From assembly GCF_004664715.2 (NCBI RefSeq), contig NC_051075.1:35813495-35877494 (forward strand): a stretch of DNA of 64,000 nt, in the 5' to 3' direction. The stretch's first letter is position 1. Every line of letters begins with the position of its first letter. Origin of the DNA: Peromyscus leucopus (lineage: Eukaryota; Chordata; Mammalia; Rodentia; Cricetidae). Shown piece after piece: positions 34,176 through 46,754 of this stretch. Position numbers and translations under genes: made by a program. The notes below the pieces were generated by a model. That model was not told the origin of the DNA, ran no database searches, and was given only the letters and a program-made list of their open reading frames with translations.

Positions 34176-34202
34176 TGTTGATGTTGGAGTTGTTTGTTTT
34201 TT

Positions 34203-35079
34203 CCCAGTCATCACAGTCCATTCCCGATCTAACAATTAAAAAGATGCTAAAATCCAAAGAATCTATTCCAAGCAAACAAAGAAACATACTAACACAATGT
34301 TGATTTCTGACCCAACATATAAAGTTTTAGAAAATGGAAGGTTGGGTGTCAATATAGATCAAGGTAATGAGAAGATAAGTGGGGGATAATGCTAGGAAAT
34401 TTGAAAGGTAACTAACTTGCCACATACTATGCCGTTAAATTTATATTTTTCTTCAGTGATTTGTGTCATCATTGCTGCCTTGAAAACAAACAGATAAAGA
34501 AAAAAATAAGTAGCATGGTCAGATACATACTTGACCTGTGTCATGCTGAGGATATTTCTGAAGTAAATTTCTGAGGGCAGAGGAGAAAACTAACACAACT
34601 GTTGTAGGTTTGTTTATTTTTTAAGAAGATCAAGGAGAGACTAATTATTGATGAATATGGAAAGAATAGATTTCTTGAAAATCAAGGATGAGGTGATAAT
34701 AATTGACATAAATGCTACCTAATTAGTGATTTAAAAAGAAAAATACCTTGAATGACATATTAGTTTCTGACCTAAGCAAGAAATGAGTGGTGACTTTAAA
34801 AAGTCATCAACATAAGAACAAAAGTGGAGATTGCATGAAGACTATACTTTCAGGGATCAGATACTGTCTGTTACTAGAGAAGTTTCTGTGACTGTGCAGA
34901 GTATCTGAGACCACAAGGGTGAAAGGTAGTATACTCTCCTGAGTGTGAAGCTGGTTCTTGAGCTTGCTTTTCTTCAGCTGTTTTTTGACATTGTTGATCA
35001 TTCTTCTCTTTCTTTGGGAGAGGGAGAGAGAGAGGGAAGGCAATTTGAGTGGGAAAAAAAAAAGATGGTGTTTTTTCAT
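34203..35079. other. Unassigned sequence
   Basis: No gene or recognised repeat apart from short purine-rich simple sequence near 35015-35035. Confidence 0.4.
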
Positions 35080-35275
35080 ATGTAAATTTTATTTATTATC
35101 ATTGTGAATGTGTATGTATGAAGTGTGTGCACAGGGATGATAGAATACAACTTTGTGAGCTCAGTTCTCTCCTTCTACCTTTATATGGGTTTTCAGAATC
35201 TAATTCAGAACATTAGGTTTATACCGTTTATAGTGCAAGTGTTCCTACCCACTGAACCATCTTGCTGGATCCTAA
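35080..35275 (-). mobile_element. B3-like SINE, antisense
   Basis: The plus strand starts with an AT-rich tail side ('attttatttattatcattgt') and ends with the reversed promoter end 'cactgaaccatcttgctgga'. Strongly diverged. Confidence 0.55.
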
Positions 35276-35559
35276 AGATCATTTTTTTTAATGGAAGACA
35301 AACACTTTCGCTGTGTACAAACTGTTTTTGGGATAACTATAGACCTACTAAGTATAAATATGCATGAATATTAAGAAGAAAAGATCTATAATCAGGATGG
35401 AAATCTGTATTGAAGACGTGTTTCTACATCAAATATAAAAGTGAGAGTTGAAATTATAAATGTAGATGATACTGTTCCACAAAATCTAGAGTGAAAAAGT
35501 ACACAGATTTTAATAAAATCTAATTTTTCCTTTCATAGAGAGGAAAATGCTAAAATGCT

Positions 35560-35820
35560 TTTAGGATTGGGTATAAATCATCATTGATGAACTCAAAGTC
35601 ATCTTGATTTTCTCCTATGCTTTTTAGTTTTGTGTTTAATGTTATGCATATGACACATTATGAGTTAATTTTTGTGATGGAATAGTGGCTGTTTTTAAAT
35701 ACCTTCCTTAATTTATAGACACCCAGCTGTTCTAGCTCTGTTTGTTGAAGAGTATCTTGGTCCATTGTTTCATGTTCCCTCATTTGCCAATATTTATTTC
35801 TTTTAAAAATTTTTGTTCTG
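35560..35820 (-). mobile_element. Old L1 (L1M), inverted 5' segment
   Basis: The plus strand shows antisense ORF2 text ('gttgaagagtatcttggtcc' near 35743; 'tttctcctatgctttttagt' near 35609). In L1 order it lies just upstream of the sense segment that follows, so it is the inverted 5' part of the same insertion. Confidence 0.6.
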
Positions 35821-35829
35821 CAAAATATC

Positions 35830-36870
35830 AAAAGAATAAAAACACAAATTAAAGATTGGGGAAATGTTTGCAAAAGAATTCACACAAACAATTGTTACCT
35901 CAAATATGCAAAGGACTCTTAAATTTTAGTAATATGAAAACATACAACTTGATTACAAATGGGCCAAACACTTCCATAGATATCTCCCCAGAAAGGAAAT
36001 AAAGATGAAAAGTGAGATGATAAATACTTCTTGTGACATATCACTGGAAAAGGAAAAATAAAATAAAGAGATACTGTTATAGACTATTATACTGCACACA
36101 AACCAGAGCACTTATTTTGCAAAATTCTGAGGGAAATGTGAAGGAGCCAGAATTTCCATTCATTGCTGGTAGAAATGTATGTTGGAAGATAGTTCAAACT
36201 TTCTTATAAAATTAAACATGTTCTTTTACAATCACCAGATCCAATTCTTTCTATTTATCCAAAGTGACTGAAAGCTGAGATTTGAACACAAATGTTTATA
36301 GCAGGTTTATTTACAATTGTCAAAATTTTAAACAACTATGTCTGTTAGTCCGCAAATGGATTGACTACAGTAAATACAGTCAATGGTTTATTATTCAACA
36401 CTAGAAAGAAATTATCTAAAGCCAGAAAAGACATGTAGGAAATTTAAATTTATATTAACTAGAAGTCAGTACAAAATGACCATACAGAGATGGGATTGGT
36501 CTAAAACTCCTGTAACCCCAGCAGTCAGTGAGCTGGGGGAAAAGTGACATTCTAAAGAAGGTAAAAGTTGAAATATTTAAAAAGTATTGGTTGTTACACG
36601 AGGAAGGATAAGTCAGAGCACACATATGTTTAGGGTAGTGAAATTATCCTATGTGTCACTGTGATACATCAATGGCACCAATGGTGAGCTCTGATGTGAA
36701 CTCTAAAGTCTAAAAGATTCATCAGTAGTGACACTTTCATCATTCTGATGAAGGATATTTATAATAAGAAGTTATTAGTAATGATAGAAGCTAACCCAGG
36801 TAGTTGGAGGGATATGTAAGAAACCTCTAACTTTCACTCAGTTGCTATGGTAGCCTAAAATTTCATTAAA
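35830..36870 (+). mobile_element. Old L1 (L1M), sense 3' segment
   Basis: Sense ORF2-end text: 'ggggaaatgtttgcaaaaga' near 35860, 'tatgcaaaggactctt' near 35906, 'acaaatgggccaaacacttc' near 35955, 'tttccattcattgctggtag' near 36153 and 'tttatagcaggtttatttac' near 36295. L1M-like 3' UTR follows to about 36870. It is too decayed to encode anything. Confidence 0.65.
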
Positions 36871-36924
36871 TGATGAAGACTATAAAGGAAGAAACAAGAA
36901 GAGATGAAAATGAAGAAATGGACA

Positions 36925-37002
36925 TTAAAAGCCAGAGAGACAGATCAGATGGTAAACTGTTATAAGCAGGAAGACATGAGCCCAATACCCAGAACCCACA
37001 TT

Positions 37003-37003
<1 letters not shown>
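36925..37003 (+). mobile_element. B3/B2 SINE head fragment
   Basis: 'agccagagagacagatcaga', then 'tgagcccaatacccagaacc' correspond to the A- and B-box half of a B3-like SINE. The rest has been replaced by a CA repeat. Confidence 0.5.

Positions 37004-37061
<58 letters not shown>
37004..37061. repeat. (CA)n microsatellite, 58 bp
   Basis: A pure CA run of about 29 units. Confidence 0.98.
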
Positions 37062-37065
<4 letters not shown>

Positions 37066-40000
37066 GGTATTTTGAGAACTCCAATATCTGGAAATCAAGA
37101 AAAAGAACAACACATGACTGACAAGATGTTCAAGTAGGGACCAAAAAAGAACATGTTCACAAAGGATTCAAGTAATGAGATCATTTGAAATTCTTAAGTG
37201 TTCCGGGGTTAAATAACTCAAGCAGTTCAAAGCATACATTTATTGTAAGTATATCGTCAGCTACTACCATAATACTACCTTTGCAAAGAATGTGACCTTA
37301 TTTATCAATAATCATGAACTTAAAAGTAGGTAAATAAAAAATGAGACATTAAATGTTATATGACAGAATAATAAACAAAAATCAAATATATAGTTCTGCG
37401 TTATAGGATTTTAAATTAGAAATTTCTGAAAAGTTGTAAGCCATAAAATGGTATGATATATGTGCAAATAATAATTGAACACTGTATTATACAAAGTAAA
37501 TGTAACACAAGTCAAATGTTGATTTGAATTTAAATAGATAATGCATATTGAAAGGAAAACTTATATAGAAGATATAAAATATATAATGTATACATAGTAC
37601 AATATAGCCTTATAAGATATTACCAGATCCCCAAGCATTATGGAGTTCCTCATTCAACAGATGGTTCACTAGAAATAAAACTAATGATGCTGTTAAAAAT
37701 TTAGCAGTACAGCCCACAAACCTGATCTGAAAGTCACCTAGAAAACACTGTACCTAATGAAAAAAAAAAGAAAAAATTATATATTGGGCGGACATGATTC
37801 ACTTTTCCAAAGTGGCACACAGAGTCACAAAAGGAATTGCCGTATATGCCAAAGAATTTCTTTCACAAAAACTTCATCCTATTCTCAGGTTCCCAGAGAA
37901 TGTCTCAAATACAGAAACAATAACTCATAAGTAAGACTATATTCCACAGTACAAGGAAAGTCAGTGCTCCTATAAATAACAGAATGCCACAAATCTTAAA
38001 AATTAGATAATAAACAACTAAAAAATATTTAAGTGCCCAACTGTGTCAGAAGAGCTTCCTGGAATTTCATTTTTTCTTCTACAATTTATGAGTCATTTTT
38101 TTTATTTCTATGCTTAGTGGCTTATACTGAAATATTTTAAAATGAAAGAGATCTGTCTCAGCAAAAATTAGAATATAGTTTTTCAGTAAAAAATCTACAA
38201 AAGTATATACATATGATGCATGTGCTCCAAGAAGATTACTGTCTCCTCCAAACTTTATCTTGGAATAGATGGAAGCACACTACAAAAGGGGGCGTGACTG
38301 GAGCAATCTGTGCACCTGAGTCAAAGAGGTCACATGGCTCTGGACCACTGCCCCCTGACATGCACTTCTGACCAGCCTCGAGTGCTATTTCCAAGAGAAA
38401 CACCGATATTATACTTTTCTAGGCCATGAACATATATTAAAAGCAAAAATACAATCTGCCATAAACTGCTTATTAAAGTCCCTAGTTCATTCCAGGAAAA
38501 GTGAATTATGGCTAGTTTCTGACCCAGTGCTTTAATTTACAGCCTGATCTATTTAAGAATATCTTACTTCAAATACAATTTGTATTGCCTATTACTTAGC
38601 CATATAATTCATCTACATATTCATGCTTTTTGACTTTTTGTTAATCTATTAATATTTTTGCGTCAGTAGAATTTAAGAATTAGTTTTATACGTATGTTTT
38701 TTTAACTTTTCATTATGAAAAAGTTTCTGAGAGTATTATAGGCCTCATGTTGCCACCAATAAATTTAAACATGGCCTCATTTTGTGTTTATATATTCCCC
38801 TATACATGTATCTATCAAAATTGCTATTCCCATTCCCTGTGAGTTACTTTAAAAAATCCAAAAAAAAAAAAAATGATTCTACTGGTTGCCTATAAGTATT
38901 TCAGGACACATCTCCACATGACAAAGGCTATATTTAACATAAGTATAATATTATCATCACTAAAATGAAGTTTAATTTCCCTTTTACCTATCCTCATGTG
39001 ATGGATGCCTTATCAAACTACATTTTGATCTAACATTTGCACTTGAGACTGAAATTTCTCCAAAAATGGTCCTAGATGAATACTAGAACTTGGGATATCT
39101 TCATTATACTAAGCATAAAATATGTCTTCTAATAGTTATGTATCCCATACTTTGAGCCCTTTGTTGCTTAATCGTACATGATAAATGTGTTATCATCCAG
39201 AGATGCTTTTGTTTCTAATGTATTCCAATGTCACCCAACAAAATACTCTTCACGGTTTCAGTTCTCTGAGGTTTATAGGAATTTACCCTTTAGTAGAGCT
39301 TGCATTTGAAAGACTGCTATAAAAAATGTAAGAAAGTGTCTCTTTGCCGAATATTTAAACTTTATGAGTCAATCAATATGAGTGAGTATCCACAGGCAAT
39401 TGCAGTGTGTTTACTCTGCACTTGTTACTTGCAGTGTATTTATTGATATCAATTTGATCAATAATGATAGGAATGTCATTCTCAATAGCTACATCTTTAT
39501 TTATTTTGTTTCCCACTTGTTCTGTCAATGCCCCCTAGTGTGGTAACTATGATAACCATCCTAGCCCTTTCTCTGAAAAAGTAGAGCTGCAGTGACAGGT
39601 AGACCTCTGTCAATCACCTCCAGATGTTCATCTCTGAGTTATTTACAACTAACAAATGATCTGCATGGGGATGTTGAGTCCTTATTCTAACCTGGAAAAG
39701 GCACTACAAATCATATCATTCTAGAATTTTCCTCAGAGTAAGCTACAACTTCTATAGAAAATGAGTCAGATCCCTGCAATCTCCATTAATCTGAGAGCAC
39801 TCCCAAACAAACGTGGTGACCCAGCCCTGTGTCTGCTTCCAGAAACCCCGAACTGTGGCTGTTGATGCTAGGAGTCGCCAAAGCAAACAAATACATGTAA
39901 CTACAGGAGTGGTACCTGGAACTCCATCATCTGCCACGTAGCTACTAATGGGGACCACTGTCTGTGTGGTAGAAGGCAGGGGGAACCTGGGAAGCCTCTA

Positions 40001-41267
40001 AATGAATAATTCAACTTCTCAGCCTCATAGATGCTGAACTGCAATAGTGTCCTTCTCAGTAGAAAAGATGCTGCTGTGAATGAAAGAAGTTCCAACCTTG
40101 AAGAAATTGGACTATAAAAACAATTAAGTTAGGAGGTCATTTACAATATCCTAGAAGAAAAAATTATCTTCTTTGGAAACTAAGAGCAGTTAATCAGTAG
40201 CTGAATGGTAAATTGTGAGTGAAAGGATGATCTATTGCCTAGACACAAAAAGCTACAGTCAAAAATAGCAAAAAAAGCTGAGAATCAGGCCCAGGACTAA
40301 AATTTTATAGTATCCAAAACCCAGGAAAATTTAAGTTCATAGCCAAACAAGGCAATTGTGTCAAGGCTGGAACACAATTAAGAAAGAAAAGAAACGCTCA
40401 ATTGTTGAGTCTTGGGCTTCACTGACACTTTTGAGCTGGGAAAGTTCATGTATCATCCCTTAAGTGAGGAAAATTCGAAGGCATGCCTACTGAAGAACTG
40501 CCGTTCTCCTCTCAGGTCACTAGAATAATGAAGAGGTTTGGACCACAACTTAGTTGGGTACACTTAAGCCTGGTGATACAGCAGTCCCTCATAGAGCTTA
40601 AGACCTAGACAGCAGGAAGTGAGACAACAGATCCAATAAAGAGCAATTATTGACTTGGGAGAACTTTCACTGGGTACAGGGTTCAACATAGTGTCTAGAA
40701 TTCCAATCACTGTGGCAAAAAGGACTAGCAAGAACAGCTCTTAGGAACAAGGAAAGAGAAATTACTCACATTGAATAAAAAATGCCAATATTTCCTTGAT
40801 AGATGATCAGAGAAGGCTAAAAGAAATTGGAAGAATTAGTTGGGCTGGGATAACTACAAATTTTAAGGGAAAACAATAAATCCCAGAAAATGATTGTGGG
40901 CAAGCCAGAGGAATGTATTATTTACACAGGTGTAAATGAATGGGCTAGTAAAGGAGACATTAGCTTCACTAACAAAATAGTAGAAGCTCTCCTTTGCAAG
41001 CAAAGACTCCTGGTAGGAGATGCCATTACTCACCTGGGCTCCCAGATGGGTGCTAGGATAGTAGGACAGGTGATTATTCACTAGAAGTAAGATGTCAAAA
41101 ATAATCACAATTAATGCACAAAGATTCCTTTTCTTTTGTCTCTGGATCTCTAATTACATATAAGTTACTTTTCTATTGTACCACTTTGATTTTAAATATC
41201 CTTTCTTTATTAAACAATGCTTATTACTTCTGCTTGTTTTCTGGCCTTTACCTCAACTTATCAGTGC
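37062..41267. other. Long unassigned AT-rich stretch
   Basis: About 4.2 kb with no gene and no repeat I can name. An A run lies at about 38860-38873. A GC-richer patch at 38285-38400 ('gggggcgtgactggagcaat') and the part at 40100-41100 look like old degraded sequence. Open frames (at most 81 codons) carry no recognisable motif. Confidence 0.4.
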
Positions 41268-41273
41268 CTCATC

Positions 41274-41647
41274 TGTAGCCTGAAGTTTCTCTGTCCTGCC
41301 TCTCCCCGAGGTCCCACAGCCGCGTATAAAATAATCACTCAGAGGCTTCTATCAGTTACTAACTGTATGAGCTATGGCTTCAGCTCCTTCCTAGCTAGCT
41401 CTTTCATCTTAAATTAACCCATTCCCACTAATCTGTATGTTGCCACATGGCCATGGCATTACACATCTGCGGGCACCTTGTTGCTCCTTAGGCAGCAGCT
41501 GTCATCTCTCTCGACTCCACCCTTCTTGTCTTCCGTTTGAATGTACCACCTAACCTTATCCTGCCCTACCATAAGCCAATGCAGCTTTAGTTATTATCCA
41601 GTGGGAGCCACACACATTCACAGCATACAGAAAGACACCCTACAACA
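41274..41647 (-). mobile_element. Solo class II ERV LTR, antisense, perfect 6-bp duplication
   Basis: 374 bp reading 'tgtagcctgaagtttctctg' to 'aagacaccctacaaca' on plus, so both ends are TG...CA. CTCATC flanks it exactly (41268-41273 and 41648-41653). It shares 'actcagaggctt', 'tcatcttaaattaacccatt' and 'ttgccacatggcc' blocks with the LTR at 44.7 kb and the partial copy at 19.1 kb. Confidence 0.88.
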
Positions 41648-41653
41648 CTCATC

Positions 41654-42199
41654 AACATTGGCTGTTATGCTGTTAACCATATTAATGAGATTTAATTTTG
41701 ATGTTTCATTTTTTCTTTTTTCTTTTAGCTACTGCTTTGCTATTGAAGTTCTCAATTTTCTTTTTTTAATGTCTTTAAGAATATTCAGAGAATTATTTTA
41801 AGTAATACACCTGATAACACTGTGATCCAGTTCCTTGTGGATTCATTTTCACTCTGTTTTCCTTTTATCCCCATTTTCTTGTTTTCTCACTGTGCACTGA
41901 TTTCTGTTGCTAATGTGCATCATTTGAAGTTATTTTGAATAATATGAGACCTAGGGTGATATCATGTTCCTCCAGAGAGCATGCTAATTTGCCTTTTGCT
42001 ATGGGTAGAACACTAGCAATCCTGGATCACCTATACATTATTATAATGATTAATAATATTGAATCTCAACTTCAGTGCATGGAAGATAAGACTTTTTTTC
42101 TGGGCACTCTTTGTGTCTTGGGAATATATCTAATGCATAAAGTACTTACGAACACTCACTTAGTTACTGAATTGCATCTTTTGTTTCTCCAGTAACAAG
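41654..42199. other. Unassigned, probably part of the following L1
   Basis: AT-rich sequence without a gene. It may be more antisense L1 3' UTR, but I see no diagnostic block. Confidence 0.3.
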
Positions 42200-43440
42200 A
42201 CACCAGCATAAGCTCTTTGAGGCTTCTCAGTCATCACCCACCTTTTAAGGAACCAGTAACCACTGATTTTCTGTACCTGTTCATCTAGGGCTGGACCTTG
42301 CATAATTTCCTTATCCATGCTGGCCTGTCAACTAGAGTTGTCAATTTTCATGTCTCTTTAGGAAACCATATTGTTGAGATTTCCTAGGTAGGAAAAACCC
42401 TGTCATAAATAGAAGATATTGTCTCACTGTAGACATCCTGGTCCTCTGACTTTTACAATCTTTCCACTCCCTTTCCTCAGCTTTCTCTGAGAACTGGGTG
42501 GAAAGGGTTTGCTGGAGATTTATCAACTGGGATTAGGCATTCCCATGGTCACTTGTTCTCTGCATATCAACCAGTCGTGAATTTCTGTAGTAGCCAACCA
42601 TCTACTGCAAAAAGAAGCTTCTTTAATTGTGGGTGAGAGCTGCAGTAAACTGTGGGCATAATGAGATGTATTTATAACACAGAAATGATATTGGTATAGG
42701 AAAATCGCATTAGACTGGCTCTCCTCTAGGGTCTATGACCTCTTCAGCCGTGGATAATTGGCCATGTTTGCAGTAGCAAGCATGAATTCCCTCCTAATAA
42801 ATAAGACTTAGGCCCCATTAAATAGCTTTTGGTTAACCCCAAGTTTAAAAGTGTTACTCTTGAACTGCTAGGGTTATCTTGCTGATAGGACTTTTGATTG
42901 CTTTTCTCCCTGGGCAGCTCATACAGAACCTTCTGCTACTAAGAAATAGTTCTCAGGGCAGAAACTTTCAGATAGTTTCCAGCTCAATTCCTTCAAGTCC
43001 TGTGTAAGAAGTGTGTGTGTAGAGGGGAGGGGATCTGCTTTCACTAATATGGTCTTAGCTTCAAGTTCTGGAGGTAATCAAGGACAACCACAATAGCCTA
43101 GATTGTTCTTATACCACTTTGATCAACAGCTATAAGGGAGGTTCCCCATGTTTGGCTCAGGGTTTTCTTTTGTCAGAATGTCTATGGCTCTTGGAAAGAA
43201 CATTGTCACTTTGTGTGACATGATGCCATTTGTGTGTGTGTGTGTGTGTGTATTTGTAAGTAAACATAAAATAATGTCTCCCCACAGTTTCCCCAAAGAT
43301 CCTTAGCATTATTTATCTTCTTCTTCCTCCCCCTAAATCTCCCTCTGCCTTTGTATTAGCTTTGCCCATTCTCCCTAAATGCCCCTCCCTGTTTTCTCAT
43401 TTCCTTCTTCATAGAATACTGTGGCACCTGATACTGGGGT
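42200..43440 (-). mobile_element. L1 (Lx-type) 3' UTR, antisense
   Basis: Antisense L1 3' UTR blocks: 'attgttgagatttcctaggt' near 42371, 'catcctggtcctctgacttt' near 42436, 'ggtcacttgttctctgcata' near 42548, 'ctcctctagggtctatgacc' near 42722 and 'gaggtaatcaaggacaacca' near 43070. The right part (43280-43430) is the pyrimidine-rich 3' UTR piece. A (GT)n run lies at 43232-43251. A parallel copy is at 48.6-49.6 kb. Confidence 0.7.
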
Positions 43441-43985
43441 TTAAGTTTTGATGAATTTTTTAAGAATACTTACTTATTGGATTTTAGTGTTCATTTACCA
43501 TTCTGAGCACTTTAATTCATTAAATTTTGAAATATTGCTTTTGTAAAATGTATAATCAATATGCTTATCTCTATATTTTCTTAAAAAATAAATTGATAGA
43601 CTATTTTGATTTTTAACTGTACAATATCAATGAATTGTAATCATTTTACTATAAGATTTTGATCATTAAGGGCATAAAATCTTCTCTTTACATACTGAAC
43701 AAAAACTAATAACAACTTTTGCAAAAAAATTATTTCACATCTTAACTATAAGCTAGTAAAATGGAAATTTTCTGAGTACCCTAACACTGTTAAAGAATAT
43801 TATACTTACTTTTGAGTTATTGGTGGATCATTTGTGGCCTGGAATAGAACCTCTGCAGTAACATAAATGGGAACTTTGGCTAGTTTTTGTCAAGCTATGG
43901 AGGTGATTTTGAAATATTTGGAGTTTTTTTGTCCTGATAATTCAGAAATCTTGATCAAGGCTTTAAGGAAATATTGGTTTTGATT
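43441..43985. other. Unassigned AT-rich sequence
   Basis: No gene or recognised repeat. Confidence 0.4.
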
Positions 43986-43993
43986 CTCTATGG

Positions 43994-44200
43994 CAGTGGT
44001 TCTCAACCTTCCTAATGTTGCTACCCTTTAATACAGTTCCTCATGGTGTGGTGACCCCAACCATAAAATTATTTCATTGCTACTTCATAACTGTAACTTT
44101 GCCACTGTTATGAATTGTAATGCAAATATCTGATACATTTGCTCTGTGAATAAGTCATTCAAACACAATGGAATCGTGACCCATGGGTTGAGAACCACTG
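43994..44200 (+). mobile_element. hAT non-autonomous DNA transposon (URR1-like)
   Basis: Perfect 15-bp terminal inverted repeats, 'cagtggttctcaacc' (43994-44008) and 'ggttgagaaccactg' (44186-44200). The flanking 8-bp target duplications CTCTATGG (43986-43993) and CTCTAAGG (44201-44208) match at 7 of 8 positions. Size (207 bp), CAG-type terminus and 8-bp duplication are hAT features, and the inner text ('tggtgtggtgaccccaacca') matches rodent URR1-type elements. No transposase is encoded. The orientation shown is nominal. Confidence 0.9.
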
Positions 44201-44208
44201 CTCTAAGG

Positions 44209-44709
44209 CATATACACAACAGTAAAGATACTGAATATAAACTAAGGTGAGCATTTTTCTGAAATACTTTCAAGGCCATCAACATTGAGAAGTATATGGC
44301 TAAAAGTAAACTTGATAATTTCTTTAGCTAATCATGAAAATATATATGCTTTATAATTTTTTACTTGGCTTCCTCAACTTTATGTATGTTGAGTACATAG
44401 CTAGACCAAATAGTGTAGACATTTTAGGTACACTTCAATAATCTCTTAGATCAAAACCAGCTTGTCAAAAATAACATCTGATGATTCCCAAATTATAACG
44501 GAAGTCACTTTAAATCACTGATGACTCAGAGAAGAATGTTTTTAAGTAGGAAGGGAAAGATGAAAAGTCTATTCCAATTTACCCACCATAGATGGAGAAG
44601 ACTGACAGACCAGAGAAGGGAAGAACATTAACTTGGGCTCTGTCTACTACCAGAGAACAGTTCTGCTCTATAAGCACCAACTCACTTCTGGAGCTAATAC
44701 GACCTCTTC
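44209..44709. other. Unassigned sequence
   Basis: No gene or recognised repeat between the hAT element and the next LTR. Confidence 0.4.
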
Positions 44710-44715
44710 CACCAT

Positions 44716-45096
44716 TGTAACTGGAAGTTTTTCTGGTCTTGCCATCCCCATGGTCCCACAGCCCACTTATAAAATAGTCACTCAGAAGCTTATATTAATT
44801 ATAACTGATTGGCCATTAGCTTAGGCTTATTACTGACTAGCCCTTACACATAAATTAACCCATAATTATTATTTATGTTTAGCCATGTGGCTTAGTACCT
44901 TTTCTCAGCTCTGTTTTGACATCTTGCTTCCTCTGTGTCTGGCTGGTGACTTGTGATTCTGTCCTTATTCTTCCCTGCATTCTCCTCATCTGCTCACCCC
45001 AACTATACTTCCTGCCTAACTACTGGCCAATCATCATTTTATTTATCAAGCAATCAGAGCAACACATATTCACAGCATACAGAACATCCCATAGCA
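44716..45096 (-). mobile_element. Solo class II ERV LTR, antisense
   Basis: 381 bp from 'tgtaactggaagtttttctg' to 'agaacatcccatagca' on plus. It has 'agaagcttatattaattata', 'cataaattaacccataatta', 'tactggccaatcatcatttt' and 'attcacagcatacagaacat'. Flanks CACCAT (44710-44715) and CACTAT (45097-45102) match at 5 of 6. It is a sister of the LTR at 41.3 kb. Confidence 0.8.
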
Positions 45097-45102
45097 CACT
45101 AT

Positions 45103-46754
45103 ACTCATAATAACCTGTGATGAAGAGAATGCTTTGTTCAAAATATTCAACCTTATCTCTAACTTAAGCTACATAGAAAATGAGTTAAGCAACAGAATGG
45201 TATAAAGGCTAAAAAAAAATATGAGCAAAATGAAAATTAAAGCAACCACACAAAGCCATGTTAGTAGGCAAAATAATCCCCATGGAAAAATTATGCTGTA
45301 TCAAAATTTAAAGTCCTAAGAAAATGGAAAGTAGCTTTGTAATGCACTTTCTAGTGGTAAAAGTATAGAAGGAGGGCATATTTTTCTGTTTGAGGAATGA
45401 AAACCACACAATTTAAGGGAATAAACTTAACTAAAGCTAGAATTGAGCACTCAGAGAAAATAGCCAATGATGACCCTCAGCAACCCTCCTATGTTGTGCC
45501 AATTTCACTTGAGTAAGTCCTCCATTGAAGTCAAAATGAAAGCAAATCAATAAATAAAATTCTCCATATCGTGAAAACATTTTCCATGAGGCCCCTCTTC
45601 ATCATCCCTGGTTGTCTCTAACAAAGTGCCTACCCTTATGTCAAGCACAGAAGGTAGCTTGATAACATATAGACATCAGGAATTTATGTGAAGGTGTGAT
45701 ATATACCACAAATTCCCTCAACCATGACCTTAGGCAATCTTTCATAAATACTGCATGAGGTAGAATTATATTCATTTGAATAAAGAGGAAAACCTAACCT
45801 TATCAGATCAAGTTAAGGTATATTTATCAAGTACAAAACCATGAGCAAGGCAATGAAGAGTAGTTCCTCCATGTCATCAAGGACCCAAGCATTTTGTCTT
45901 CCTACTTAATTGTCAAAGTTTCCCCACATACCTCTTGTATCATATTAAAAAAGAATGAGAAAATAAAATATAAAGGAAGAAAGAGCTTCATATCTTTTCA
46001 TAAGAACTCCAAATCTCACTTATTAAAATTCCTCTTCCATGACATGAAGTGCATAACCTACATGGCCTACCATAAGAAACAAGGAAGCCTCAGAAGGTGT
46101 GCATTTTAAATAAACTGTCTTGTTACCTCAAAGTAAAACCCTCTTAATAAGAAACAAGGGAAGAGTGGATATACGTTGGCAGACAGCCATATCTCGCCCT
46201 TATATATAGTTTCTTACACTCATGCTGTTCGAGTAAATGGAATTCTGGAAGATGCGGTTATATTTTATCCACAACATGAAATTCACTTATGTTCTCTTGT
46301 CATTTAAAGACAACCATGTATTTCATGTACAGATAAACAAAGAATGAATCACACAAAAATCTAGGTCTAGGGCTTGGTCAATCAACCTGTGCCCAGGACT
46401 ATTATAAGGAAAAAGATGTCTATAGAGCAATAGCTTTTCTCAGAAGCAAGCATAGATTTACATAAACTCATTTCAAGATGAAAGTGTGCTAAGATGTTCA
46501 GTAAATAATGTATTTATCACAAAAAAGTGTCATAAAATCACATTTGTATCAGGTACATATAAAATGTTGTGGTAGATACAAAACAGGAACAGATCCAGGC
46601 TTTAAATATAGTATATTTGCCAAGAGAGGTCATTCTTATATACAACTTGATTAATACAAATTATGTCAAAAATTTATAAAGTTACAGGAATTCCCATGAC
46701 ATTTATATGTACTTGATGGTGGTAGAGATAGAAAAATGGAATTGTGGATGGAAT
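45103..46754. other. Unassigned sequence
   Basis: About 1.65 kb without a recognisable gene or repeat; AT-rich, short open frames only. Confidence 0.4.

Noticed and set aside
36904..37137. Histidine/threonine repeat protein
   Set aside because: Product of a pure (CA)n run; the opposite strand gives Cys-Val, as expected for a microsatellite.
41217..41801. Two plus-strand frames near the LTR at 41.3 kb as a retroviral gene
   Set aside because: The frames run across the antisense LTR and its flanks; the exact TG...CA ends and CTCATC duplication show a solo LTR without internal genes.
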